This document shows positions 36,284 to 46,445 of a stretch of 64,000 nt of DNA, piece by piece. Source of the stretch: Aliihoeflea sp023389195 (GTDB taxonomy: Bacteria; Pseudomonadota; Alphaproteobacteria; Rhizobiales; Rhizobiaceae); NCBI GenBank assembly GCA_023389195.1, contig JAEWET010000008.1:1-64000 (forward strand), given 5' to 3'. Position numbers and translations under genes: made by a program. Numbering within the stretch: position 1 is the first letter of the stretch; every line of letters begins with the position of its first letter. The notes under the pieces are model-generated. The model did no database searches, was not told the DNA's origin, and worked only from the letters and a program-made list of their open reading frames with translations.

Positions 36284-37167
36284 TGGCCGCTCAACCGCAA
36301 CCGACCTCCGCAATGCAGGTCGTGCTCGGCGCGATCCAGCTTCCGGGCAACTGGCGGCTGGGCTTCGGCCCGATCCTCGCTGCCATCGTGCTCGCCCTGA
36401 TCGTGATCGCCACCGCGTCGGCCTATCTCTACGTGCCGCACAATCCGATGAGCATGGACGCGCTGCAGCGCCTCAAGGGCCCGAGCGAAACCTACTGGCT
36501 CGGCACCGATCCCTATGGCCGCGACCTTTTCTCGCGCGTCATGGTCGGCGGTCAGGTTTCGCTTCTGATCGGCATCGGCGCGGCCATCGTGTCGGTCTTC
36601 ATCGGCCTGCTGATCGGCCTCGTCTCCGGCTTCTTTCGCCTCGCCGACGCCGTCATCATGCGCGTCATGGACGCGCTGATGGCGATCCCGTCGATCCTGC
36701 TCGCCATCGCGCTCGTCGCGCTCAACGGACCGAGCATCTGGTCGGTGATCTTCGCGATCACATTGCCCGAAATCCCGCGCGTCGTGCGGCTGGTGCGCTC
36801 CGTCGTCCTGTCGGCGCGCGAGGAGCCCTATGTCGAGGCCGCGATTGCGCTCGGCTCGTCCATGCCGAAGATCTTGTGGAAGCATCTGATGCCGAACACG
36901 CTCGCGCCGCTGATCGTGCAGGGCACCTATATCTGCGCCTCGGCGATCCTCACCGAAGCGATCCTCTCCTTCCTCGGCGCCGGCGTTTCGACCGAGATCC
37001 CGACCTGGGGCAACATCATGGCCGAGGGCCGCCTGTTCTTCCAGATCAAGCCGGAGCTGATCTTCTGGCCGGGCCTGATGCTGTCGCTGTGCATCCTGTC
37101 CATCAACCTTCTCGGCGACACCGCGCGCGATCTTCTCGATCCGCGCCTCAAAAAGCGGGAGGCGTAA
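36283..37167 (+). CDS. Peptide-type ABC transporter permease (DppC-like)
   Basis: A 294-residue inner-membrane permease. It has the DppC-type opening region HNPMSMDALQRLKGPSETYWLGTDPYGRDLFSR, then the transmembrane domain with an EAA loop (EAAIALGSSMPKILWKHLMPN). It forms the channel with the preceding permease. The ATPase gene starts three bases after its stop. Confidence 0.95.
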   Translation: MAAQPQPTSAMQVVLGAIQLPGNWRLGFGPILAAIVLALIVIATASAYLYVPHNPMSMDALQRLKGPSETYWLGTDPYGRDLFSRVMVGGQVSLLIGIGAAIVSVFIGLLIGLVSGFFRLADAVIMRVMDALMAIPSILLAIALVALNGPSIWSVIFAITLPEIPRVVRLVRSVVLSAREEPYVEAAIALGSSMPKILWKHLMPNTLAPLIVQGTYICASAILTEAILSFLGAGVSTEIPTWGNIMAEGRLFFQIKPELIFWPGLMLSLCILSINLLGDTARDLLDPRLKKREA

Positions 37168-37170
37168 CCC

Positions 37171-38844
<1,674 letters not shown>

Positions 38845-38873
38845 CCGCCGCCCCAGCATAAAAGGAGACCGAC

Positions 38874-40034
38874 ATGCCGACATTGCCGCGGATAGCCGAA
38901 TACGCCGACGAACTCACCGCCATCCGGCGCGACTTCCATGCCAATCCCGAGATCGGCTTCGAGGAGACGCGCACCGCGGGCATCGTCGCCGAAAAGCTGA
39001 AATCCTGGGGCATCGAGGTGCATACAGGGCTCGGCAAGACTGGCGTCGTCGGCGTGCTTCAGGGCAAGGGCGGCAGCGAGCGGGCGGTCGGCCTTCGCGC
39101 CGACATGGACGCGCTGCCGATGGACGAAGAGACCAATCTCCCCTGGCGTTCGACATCGCCGGGCAAGTTCCATGGCTGCGGCCATGACGGCCACACGACC
39201 ATGCTGCTCGGCGCCGCGCGCTACCTTGCCGAAACGCGCGACTTTTCCGGCAAGGCCGTCTTCATCTTCCAGCCGGCCGAGGAAGGCCTCGGCGGCGCCC
39301 GCGCCATGCTTGCCGACGGGCTCTTCGACAAGTTTCCGTGCGACGAAATCTACGGCATGCACAACAATCCGATGGCCGCCCCCAACAAGGTCGGCGTCAA
39401 GCCCGGACCGGCCATGGCCGGCTCCACCTTCTTCGATATCCACGTCAAGGGCGTCGGCAGCCACGGCGCGATGCCGCACCACTCGAAGGACCCGATCGTC
39501 GCGGTCACGTCGCTCGTGCAGTCGCTGCAGTCGATCGTCAGCCGCAACGTGCCCGCGGTGAAGCCGGCCGTCCTGTCGGTGACGCAGATCCATTCCGGCT
39601 CGGCCTACAATGTCGTGCCCGACAAGGCCGTCATCTGCGGCACGATCCGCTATTTCGACGATGAGGTGAAAGAGCTGATCCACGCCCGCATCCGCGACAT
39701 GTGCGAGGGCTATTCGAAGATGTTCGGCATCGAGGTCGAACCGGATCTGCGTGAAATCTTCACCGTCCTCATGAACGACGACAAGCTCTCCGACGCCTAT
39801 CTCGACGCCGCGTCCGATATCGTCGGCGTCGACAACATCACCAATGAGAACGAACTGGTGATGGGCTCGGAAGACTTCGCCGACATGCTCAAGGCCGTCC
39901 CCGGCGCCTATTGCACGATCGGCCATGGCGGCGACGTCCCCGTCCACAATCCCGGCTTCGTCTTCGACGACGCGATCCTGCCCGTCGGCGCCAGCGTCAT
40001 GGCCCGCATCATCGAAAAGCGCCTGCCGCTTTAA
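38874..40034 (+). CDS. M20 family amidohydrolase (hippurate/N-acyl-amino-acid hydrolase type)
   Basis: A 386-residue metal-dependent amidohydrolase of the M20D group. Visible motifs are GLRADMDALPMDEE, HGCGHDGHTTMLLGAA with metal ligands, FQPAEEGLGGARAM with the catalytic Glu pair and the lid-domain GVGSHGAMPHHSKDPI. The family cleaves N-acyl amino acids, indole conjugates or small peptides. Its place in the operon suggests it acts on the product of import or of the MlrC-type enzyme. The substrate is unproven. Confidence 0.92.
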   Translation: MPTLPRIAEYADELTAIRRDFHANPEIGFEETRTAGIVAEKLKSWGIEVHTGLGKTGVVGVLQGKGGSERAVGLRADMDALPMDEETNLPWRSTSPGKFHGCGHDGHTTMLLGAARYLAETRDFSGKAVFIFQPAEEGLGGARAMLADGLFDKFPCDEIYGMHNNPMAAPNKVGVKPGPAMAGSTFFDIHVKGVGSHGAMPHHSKDPIVAVTSLVQSLQSIVSRNVPAVKPAVLSVTQIHSGSAYNVVPDKAVICGTIRYFDDEVKELIHARIRDMCEGYSKMFGIEVEPDLREIFTVLMNDDKLSDAYLDAASDIVGVDNITNENELVMGSEDFADMLKAVPGAYCTIGHGGDVPVHNPGFVFDDAILPVGASVMARIIEKRLPL

Positions 40035-40039
40035 CGGCC

Positions 40040-40184
40040 GGACCCCCACCCTGTATCCCTCCCCACAAGGGGGAGGGAGGACATCCACGTCGCGCTTTCG
40101 CGTCAGCCAGGCTCGAAATCGAAATGGTCGCTCGGCGTGCAAGTCTCCCTCCCCCTTGTGGGGAGGGATAAAGGGTGGGGGTCC
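40040..40184. repeat. Palindromic repeat element with GC-rich inverted ends
   Basis: A 145-bp element whose ends (40040-40078 and 40146-40184) form a long imperfect inverted repeat built around GGACCCCCACCC and CCCTCCCCACAAGGGGGAGG. It lies in the gap between the two M20 genes, within the operon. Short elements of this appearance are common between genes in Rhizobiales; I have no copy number for this genome. Confidence 0.8.
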
Positions 40185-40223
40185 CCTTCAGAAAAATCCA
40201 CCGATCCAGCCCAAGGTGACCCC

Positions 40224-41354
40224 ATGAACCTCAACGCCCTGCCCTTCGACGCCGACGCCATCCTCAACGGCCTCAAGCCCTGGATCGAGTGCGAAAGCCC
40301 GACCTTTGATGCGGCCGCGGTCGACCGGATGATGGACGTTGCCAGCTACGACCTCGCCGCTGCCGGCGCAGAGATCGAGCGCATCCCCGGCCGCATGGGC
40401 TTCGGCGGCTCGGTGCGCGCGCGCTTTCCGCACAAGGATTTTGGCAAGCCCGGCATCCTTATTTCCGGCCATCTCGACACCGTCCACCCGGTCGGCACGC
40501 TCGAAAAGCTTCCCTTCCGCCGCGAAGGCAACAAAGCCTACGGCCCCGGCATCCAGGACATGAAGGGCGGCAATTTCGTCGCCGTCGAGGCGATCCGCCA
40601 ACTGGCGCTCGCCGCCATCGACTGCCCGCTGCCCGTCACCGTTCTGTTCACGCCCGACGAGGAAGTCGGCACGCCGTCGACCCGCGAGCTGATCGAGATG
40701 GAGGCGCGCAAGAACAAATACGTGCTCGTGCCCGAACCCGCCCGTCCCGACGGCGGCGCGGTCACCGGCCGCTACGCCATCGCGCGCTTCAATCTGAAGA
40801 CGGAGGGCCGCCCAAGCCACGCCGGCTGGGCGCTCGGCGAAGGCCGCTCGGCCATCGCCCTGATGGCAAAGAAGCTGCTCCAGGTCGAAAAGATGACCAC
40901 CGACGACTGCACCTTCTCCGTCGGCGTCATCCGTGCCGGCCAGTGGGTCAATTGCGTCTCGTCCGAATGCCATGCCGAGGCGCTCTCCATGGCCAAGCGC
41001 CAGGACGATCTCGATCGCGGCGTCGAGGCAATGCTTGCCATGGCGACCGAGGAGAACGACGTCCGCTTCGAGGTCACCCGCGGCGTCACCCGTCCCGTCT
41101 GGGAACCGGACGCCGGCACGATGGCGCTCTACGAGGTCGGCCGCCAGGTCGCCGCCGACATCGGCTTCGACCTGACCCACGCGAGTGCCGGCGGCGGTTC
41201 GGACGGCAATTTCACCGGCGCGCTCGGCATCCCGACGCTCGATTCCATCGGCGTTCGCGGCGCGGGTCTTCACACGCTCAACGAACACATCGAGGTCGAC
41301 AGCCTCGCCGAACGCGCCCGCCTGATGGCGGGTCTCCTGATGCGGCTGAAATAG
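40224..41354 (+). CDS. M20 family metallopeptidase (ArgE/DapE/CPG2-like)
   Basis: A 376-residue zinc hydrolase of a different M20 branch from the upstream one. It shows GHLDTVHPVGTLEK (first metal ligand), GPGIQDMKGGNF, TPDEEVGTPSTRELIE (catalytic Glu) and GRPSHAG in the dimerisation domain. It resembles glutamate carboxypeptidase and acetylornithine deacetylase relatives. The start at ATG 40224 lies just after the repeat element; the frame is open from 40137 within the repeat and was not used. It is the last gene of the operon. Confidence 0.9.
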   Translation: MNLNALPFDADAILNGLKPWIECESPTFDAAAVDRMMDVASYDLAAAGAEIERIPGRMGFGGSVRARFPHKDFGKPGILISGHLDTVHPVGTLEKLPFRREGNKAYGPGIQDMKGGNFVAVEAIRQLALAAIDCPLPVTVLFTPDEEVGTPSTRELIEMEARKNKYVLVPEPARPDGGAVTGRYAIARFNLKTEGRPSHAGWALGEGRSAIALMAKKLLQVEKMTTDDCTFSVGVIRAGQWVNCVSSECHAEALSMAKRQDDLDRGVEAMLAMATEENDVRFEVTRGVTRPVWEPDAGTMALYEVGRQVAADIGFDLTHASAGGGSDGNFTGALGIPTLDSIGVRGAGLHTLNEHIEVDSLAERARLMAGLLMRLK

Positions 41355-41386
41355 CGTCGCGAAAAGGGCCGCCATTCGCCAGGGCG

Positions 41387-41773
41387 TCAGTGCTTGAGTT
41401 CGTCCACCTTCAGACGGCGTCCCTTGCGGTCGAAGAAGTGCCCTTCGTTGAGAACGCGCCGGTCTTCGCGCAACCGGTCCTCCAGATCGCGCAATTCGCT
41501 CCGCGCGATGTCGTTCGGCACCGGCCCGTTGAAGAACGCGCTGACGGGAAAGAAGGCGGCGCCATTCCAGGCGGCGCCTGAACCGGAAAGCAATTCGCGC
41601 AGTTCCACCCAGCGCGTTTCGTCGCCGATGACGTTCATGTAGGTCGAACGCAGAAGGTCGATGCGCGTTTCCGCTATGTCGACGAGAACGACCATCACCG
41701 TGAAGTCGCCGCGCCGTTCGTACTCGCCGGCGAGCCAGGCGTCGAAGCGGCTGTGACGCTCAGAAGTCGACAA
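41387..41773 (-). CDS. Uncharacterised protein, last gene of the formate dehydrogenase/selenocysteine operon
   Basis: About 128 residues. TTG 41773 is taken as the start because it overlaps the end of the upstream gene by 14 bases and the frame above it looks non-coding. The first half is mixed and hydrophobic (DFTVMVVLVDIAETRIDLL), the second is charged and ends KGRRLKVDELKH. I recognise no domain. Tight packing behind selB, selC and its upstream neighbour suggests co-expression with the selenoprotein genes. Confidence 0.6.
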   Translation of the reverse strand: MSTSERHSRFDAWLAGEYERRGDFTVMVVLVDIAETRIDLLRSTYMNVIGDETRWVELRELLSGSGAAWNGAAFFPVSAFFNGPVPNDIARSELRDLEDRLREDRRVLNEGHFFDRKGRRLKVDELKH

Positions 41774-42230
41774 GCTGCGTCTCCGGCATGTAGTGCTCGA
41801 ACAGGACCCAGAAAGGCTTTCCACGCGCTTCAGCGTACCACGCCTCGAATTCGGCCAGCGCCGCCCCGACATCCGGCGCCGGCGTGTCCGGTTCGGCGGA
41901 CGCCTCGTCCTCGCGGGTCGCATGGAACGCGGCAAGAGCGACCGCGCCGTAACGTTCCAGAACCTCGTCCCGCGCCTCGCTTTCCTCTCTCCAGCCGAGC
42001 CGGTTGCGCAATGCCGCGACGGCGGCCGCGACTGCGATCGCGCGGTCGTCGACCTGCGCCACCGTGTCGAACAGCGAGCGCATGATGTTCATCCGCCGAT
42101 GCGCGAAAGCGCGTGCTTCGGCAAGCGAAGCGACACGCGCATTCATCGTGCGCCGGAACTCCGCCTCCTCGTCTTCGCAGGCCTTGGCCGCGTGTTCGAG
42201 TTCGTCGAGAAGCGTCTGGCTGGCCGTCAT
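41760..42230 (-). CDS. Uncharacterised protein coupled to selB
   Basis: A 156-residue, mostly helical acidic protein (DELEHAAKACEDEEAEFRRT near the N-terminus). No signal peptide, membrane segment or known domain is apparent. ATG 42230 overlaps the selB stop in an ATGA arrangement, so translation is probably coupled to selB although the selC sequence lies just upstream. It overlaps the next gene by 14 bases. Function unknown; context suggests a role with formate dehydrogenase or selenocysteine use. Confidence 0.72.
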   Translation of the reverse strand: MTASQTLLDELEHAAKACEDEEAEFRRTMNARVASLAEARAFAHRRMNIMRSLFDTVAQVDDRAIAVAAAVAALRNRLGWREESEARDEVLERYGAVALAAFHATREDEASAEPDTPAPDVGAALAEFEAWYAEARGKPFWVLFEHYMPETQLVDF

Positions 42231-44281
42231 GAAATCTTCCGGGAAACTGGCGGAGGAGAGTGGGAGTCGAACCCACCAGGGACCGTCTCACGGCCCCACC
42301 CGGATTTGAAGTCCGGACGCCCCACCGGGGACGATTCTCTTCCTTTGTCACTTGCATCGGGCGCGGGACCGAACAGGTCGAGCCGATGCGGATTCAGGCG
42401 GCGCAGGTCACCGCGCCGCAGCGTGAGACCGTGCCGGTCGAAAAACTCCAGAATCTCAATAGACACCTTGCGCCCGTTTTCCAACCGGTCGCGCAGGTCG
42501 GCGGCGACAAACTCGCCCTTGGGCTTGCCGGCGGCGACATCCTGAAGGATCGCGACGATCTGCGAAACGACACTTCGCGCAAAGAAGCTGTCATGGGCGA
42601 TTTCGTGCACGCGTCCCATTCGGCTCGCGCGCTTCAGGAGTTGGCGCATGTCGGCCTCGGAAACCGCGAACATATTGGCAAGATCGCGCGTCCGCGGCGG
42701 CCGGAAGCGCTGTTCGCCGGTGAGAAGCGGCTCGATCCGCGCCCAAAGCGCCTCGTCCGCCTCCGACAGCCGCGCGATGTGGCTCGCCCGGCGCACCCAG
42801 GCGCCGTCGAGCGAAATCTCGCCTCTGCGCTGCAGGCTCTGCAGCACCATCCGAAACATGGGCGCCGGCAGGCGCGCCTCGCCCATCATGCGCAATCGCT
42901 CCAGGCCGATGCCCGGATGATCGGGATTTTCCGCATGATAGGCATCGAGATCGGCGAGCAACCGATCGCGTATGCGAAGCCACCGCGCCGGCGTCATCAC
43001 CATCGTGCCGACGTCCGGCGGAATGCGGATCAGATCGCCCGCAAGCCTGGCCACTCCGTCGCCGCCGATCGCCCGGTCCCGCGCGAACCCGTCGAGATCA
43101 ACGAAAAAGGGTGGCGTGTCGAGAAGCGCGCGCAGCGATGCGTCGTGTTCGGCCGGCAGGAGCGCGGCAAGCTGCGCCTGGCGCTCCGGCGAACGCCGCC
43201 GCCGTGCAGGCGCGCGCAAATCGAGAAAACGCCCACCGCCGATCGTGCGCCGGGCGGACGTGTCGCGAACGACGAAGCGGTCACCCACCGCCGCCGAAAT
43301 CGGGCGGTCCAGCACAAGCTGGACGATCGCCTGACCTCCGGGCGCGATCGGTGCATCCTGCAGGAGCACGATGCGCGCAGGCACCTCGCAGGAGGCATGG
43401 TGCAGATGGACCGGGAACCACTGGCCGATCGGTTTCGCCTCGCCTGCAAGGACATTCAGTTCGGCGTCGATCCGCGCCGTCGGCGCATGCAGGCCCGGAT
43501 CGACGACCATGTCGCCCCGCGCGACCGCATCGCGGCCGATCCCTTCGCCGGCCAGATTGAGCGCGCAGCGGTCGCCCGCCCGGCCGCGCTCGGCCTTCTC
43601 GTTCTGCGCGTGGATCGAGCGCACACGTGCCTGAAGTCCGCGCGGACTGACGACGATCTGATCCCCGACGCCGATCTCGCCGGAAAGGACCGTCCCGGTC
43701 ACCACCGTACCAGCGCCCTGGATGGTGAAGGCCCGGTCGACCGCCAGCCGGAAGCGGCCGTCTGCATTGCGCCGTCCGATGGCGAGCGCCGCCTCGGCCA
43801 GCCTTGCCTCGAGCTCGGCGACCCCCAGCCCCGTCGCGCTCGAAACCGCCAGCACGTGCGCGCCCTCGAGCGAACTTCCCGCGAGCAGCGTCTCGATTTC
43901 GATCTCGACGGCGAGCAGCCGGTCCTCGCCGGCCAGGTCCGCCTTGGTGATCGCGACGATGCCGCGCCAGACGCCGAGCAAATCCAGGATCGCCAGATGC
44001 TCGCGGGTCTGCGGCATCACGCCGTCATCGGCCGCGACCACCAGAAGCGCGAAATCGATGCCGCCGGCGCCCGCCAGCATGGTGTGAATGAAGCGCTCAT
44101 GGCCCGGCACGTCGATGAAACCGATGCGCGCGCCGTTCGCCAGCGTGCGGTAGGCGAAGCCGAGGTCGATCGAGATGCCCCGCGCCTTCTCCTCCTTCAG
44201 CCGGTCGGTCTCGACACCGGTCAGCGCACGCACGAGCGACGTCTTGCCGTGGTCGATATGGCCCGCCGTGCCGACGATCAA
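42227..44281 (-). CDS. selB: Selenocysteine-specific translation elongation factor
   Basis: Delivers Sec-tRNA to UGA codons by binding the SECIS hairpin. The 684-residue product has an EF-Tu-like GTPase domain (GTAGHIDHGKTS, ARGISIDLGFAY, DVPGHERFIHTM) and a C-terminal array of winged helices that bind SECIS RNA. The start is TTG 44281, after GAGGAGGGTGGAG, overlapping the Sel1 gene stop. The last 39 or so codons are read through the selC gene, so the true functional C-terminus is near GPAPDASDKGRE; processing of the tRNA would remove the stop codon from that mRNA. Confidence 0.95.
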   Translation of the reverse strand: MIVGTAGHIDHGKTSLVRALTGVETDRLKEEKARGISIDLGFAYRTLANGARIGFIDVPGHERFIHTMLAGAGGIDFALLVVAADDGVMPQTREHLAILDLLGVWRGIVAITKADLAGEDRLLAVEIEIETLLAGSSLEGAHVLAVSSATGLGVAELEARLAEAALAIGRRNADGRFRLAVDRAFTIQGAGTVVTGTVLSGEIGVGDQIVVSPRGLQARVRSIHAQNEKAERGRAGDRCALNLAGEGIGRDAVARGDMVVDPGLHAPTARIDAELNVLAGEAKPIGQWFPVHLHHASCEVPARIVLLQDAPIAPGGQAIVQLVLDRPISAAVGDRFVVRDTSARRTIGGGRFLDLRAPARRRRSPERQAQLAALLPAEHDASLRALLDTPPFFVDLDGFARDRAIGGDGVARLAGDLIRIPPDVGTMVMTPARWLRIRDRLLADLDAYHAENPDHPGIGLERLRMMGEARLPAPMFRMVLQSLQRRGEISLDGAWVRRASHIARLSEADEALWARIEPLLTGEQRFRPPRTRDLANMFAVSEADMRQLLKRASRMGRVHEIAHDSFFARSVVSQIVAILQDVAAGKPKGEFVAADLRDRLENGRKVSIEILEFFDRHGLTLRRGDLRRLNPHRLDLFGPAPDASDKGRESSPVGRPDFKSGWGRETVPGGFDSHSPPPVSRKIS
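42248..42343 (-). tRNA. selC: tRNA-Sec (anticodon TCA)
   Basis: On the minus strand this is a 96-nt tRNA with an extended 8-bp acceptor stem (GGAAGAGA with TCTCCTCC, one A-C mismatch at the fourth pair), a long variable arm, anticodon loop CTTCAAA (anticodon TCA) and an encoded CCA (42248-42250). It inserts selenocysteine at UGA, here in fdoG. It lies entirely within the 3' end of the selB reading frame on the same strand. Confidence 0.96.
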
Positions 44282-45051
44282 ACTCCACCCTCCTCGCCAA
44301 GCGGCCGCGCGGCGCTTGTCCTGGCAGCCTCGCGCTCCTCGGGCGACAGCACGGCCGTCGCGGCGGGAATGAAGTTGTGCGCCAGCTTCGAGCCGCCGTC
44401 GCGCGCGCGCAGCAGCCAGGCAAGCGCGGCGACCGGGTCGCGGGGCACGCCCGCACCGGTGATGTGCGCCGCGCCGAGCATCGCCTGCCCGTCCGCCTCG
44501 CCCAGCATCGCAGCCCTGCGCCACCATTCTGCGGCAACGCCCGCATCGCGCTCGACGCCCAGTGCATTGTGATGAAGGTTGCCGATCCGCGTCATCGACG
44601 CCGCCACGCCCTGCGCGGCAGCGCGTTCGGCATAGGCGAGCGAGCCTGCGTAATCCTCATGGTCGGCGAGCATCCAGGAATACATGTCCTGCGCCGTCGC
44701 GTCGCCCTGGTCGGCGGAGAGGCGATAGAGCCGCATCGCTTCCGCCTCGTCCTGTTCGACACCCTCGCCGCGAAAATGCAAAGTCGCCAGATTGCGCTGG
44801 CCGACCGGATCGCCCTGGGCTGCCGACAGCTTGAGCCATTTCGCGGCCAGTTCGGGATTTTCCGCAATTCCGTGACCGCCGGAAAAGCAGGCGGCGATGT
44901 TGTTTTGCGCGCGCGCATTGCCGGCCCGCGCCAGTGGCTCCCAGATGGCGAGTGCGGCCTGGAAGTCACCTTCTTTTGCCGAGCGAAGTGCTTCGTCCAT
45001 CGGATCGCGTTCCGGCTCCGAAACGCGCCGGAAGCGGTCAAGCCAGCCCAT
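44278..45051 (-). CDS. Sel1-like repeat protein
   Basis: A 257-residue cytoplasmic alpha/alpha-repeat protein. Several Sel1/TPR-like repeats are visible from about residue 50 to 220 (ARAQNNIAACFSGGHGIAEN, GQRNLATLHFRGEGVEQD, GEADGQAMLGAAHITGAGV). It overlaps selA by 14 bases and selB by 4 bases, so it is embedded in the selenocysteine operon by translational coupling. Such repeats usually mediate protein contacts; a role as an adaptor for SelA, SelB or formate dehydrogenase assembly is a guess. ATG 45051 was chosen over an open frame up to 45327 within selA. Confidence 0.85.
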   Translation of the reverse strand: MGWLDRFRRVSEPERDPMDEALRSAKEGDFQAALAIWEPLARAGNARAQNNIAACFSGGHGIAENPELAAKWLKLSAAQGDPVGQRNLATLHFRGEGVEQDEAEAMRLYRLSADQGDATAQDMYSWMLADHEDYAGSLAYAERAAAQGVAASMTRIGNLHHNALGVERDAGVAAEWWRRAAMLGEADGQAMLGAAHITGAGVPRDPVAALAWLLRARDGGSKLAHNFIPAATAVLSPEEREAARTSAARPLGEEGGV

Positions 45052-46438
45052 CGGCGAGACCCCGAAGATTGGCGATAAAGCGGGGCGCATCTTCCAGGCA
45101 CCGCAAGTCGAGCAGCAGAGCGCCATCGGCGATCCGCCCGATGACCGGCACCGGCAACGCGCGCAACGCCGCGGCCAGCCGGTCGAGCGCCGAGCCGCTG
45201 CCGTCAACAGTGCGAACGGCAAGCGCCGAGGAAGCCAGCGTGTCGAGCGGAAGCGCGCCCGAGCCGATCTGGCTTCCGCAATCGACGATCTCGACCGTGT
45301 AGAACGGCCCAACCGCCGCGCGCACATCCGGCAGGATCGCGGTCGCCATCCCCGCGATCTCCGCCCGGCTTCGCGCCAGCAGGCGCAGCGTCGGCAGGCG
45401 TTCGGCCAGACGATCGGGGTCGCGATAGAGCTTCAGCGTCGCCTCCAGCGCGGCGAGCCGCAGCTTGTCGACGCGCAGCGCGCGCTTCATCGGGTTGCGG
45501 TTGATCGCGGCAATCAAATCCCTGCGGCCGACGATGAAGCCCGCCTGCGGGCCGCCGAGCAGCTTGTCGCCGGAAAAAGTGACGATGTCGGCGCCCTCGG
45601 CGACCGCTTCCCGCACCGTCGGCTCACGCCGCAGGCCCCATCGTGCAAGGTCGACCAGCGTGCCGGAGCCGAGATCGTTGACGAGCGGCACCTTCGCCCC
45701 CCGCGCGAGCGCTGCGAGCGAAGTTGCATCGACCTCCTTCGTAAATCCTTCAATGCGATAGTTCGATGTGTGAACCTTGAGGATCAACGCGATGTCGCCG
45801 GTGTCGAGCGCTGCCCGATAGTCTTTCTCGTGGGTCCGGTTCGTCGTGCCAACCTCGACCAATCGCGCGCCGGCCCGGGCCATGATGTCGGGCATGCGGA
45901 ACGCGCCGCCGATCTCGATCAGTTCGCCGCGCGAGACCACGGCCCCGCCACCGTTGCCGGCGAGCGTGTTGAGCACGATGAGCACGGCAGCGGCGTTGTT
46001 GTTGACGAGCGTCGCATCCTCCGCACCGGTCAGTTCGCAGACGAGATCGCGCAGATGATCGTCCCGCTCGCCGCGCTTGCCGGTCGCAAGGTCGAATTCG
46101 AGCGCGGCTGCATCGCGCATCGCTTCCGTCGCCGCCTCGATTGCGGCCTCGGCGAGCAGCGCGCGGCCGAGATTGGTGTGAAGCACCGTGCCGGTGAGGT
46201 TGAAGACAGGCCTCAGCGACGATCGGGACGCCGCTTCCAGTTGCGAAAGTGCCAGCGCGGCGATTGCCTGCGCATCGCGCAGCGCACGCCCCTCGCGCGC
46301 GGATTGGCGCTCCGCATCGAGAACGAGGCGTATCCGCGCGGTCGCTTCCGTGCGCCCGAACCGATCGATCGCCGCCTGCCCGGCTGGCGATTTCAGCACG
46401 GCATCTACCGAAGGGATGGCGCGGAAGCTCTCGTTCAT
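45038..46438 (-). CDS. selA: L-seryl-tRNA(Sec) selenium transferase
   Basis: PLP enzyme that converts Ser-tRNA(Sec) to Sec-tRNA(Sec) using selenophosphate. The 466-residue length is typical. It has the N-terminal tRNA-binding domain (RAIPSVDAVLKSP), NLTGTVLHTNLGRALL, and the PLP lysine in FSGDKLLGGPQAG. It begins seven bases after the fdhE stop and overlaps the Sel1 gene. Confidence 0.97.
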   Translation of the reverse strand: MNESFRAIPSVDAVLKSPAGQAAIDRFGRTEATARIRLVLDAERQSAREGRALRDAQAIAALALSQLEAASRSSLRPVFNLTGTVLHTNLGRALLAEAAIEAATEAMRDAAALEFDLATGKRGERDDHLRDLVCELTGAEDATLVNNNAAAVLIVLNTLAGNGGGAVVSRGELIEIGGAFRMPDIMARAGARLVEVGTTNRTHEKDYRAALDTGDIALILKVHTSNYRIEGFTKEVDATSLAALARGAKVPLVNDLGSGTLVDLARWGLRREPTVREAVAEGADIVTFSGDKLLGGPQAGFIVGRRDLIAAINRNPMKRALRVDKLRLAALEATLKLYRDPDRLAERLPTLRLLARSRAEIAGMATAILPDVRAAVGPFYTVEIVDCGSQIGSGALPLDTLASSALAVRTVDGSGSALDRLAAALRALPVPVIGRIADGALLLDLRCLEDAPRFIANLRGLADGLA

Positions 46439-46445
46439 CGCAGGA

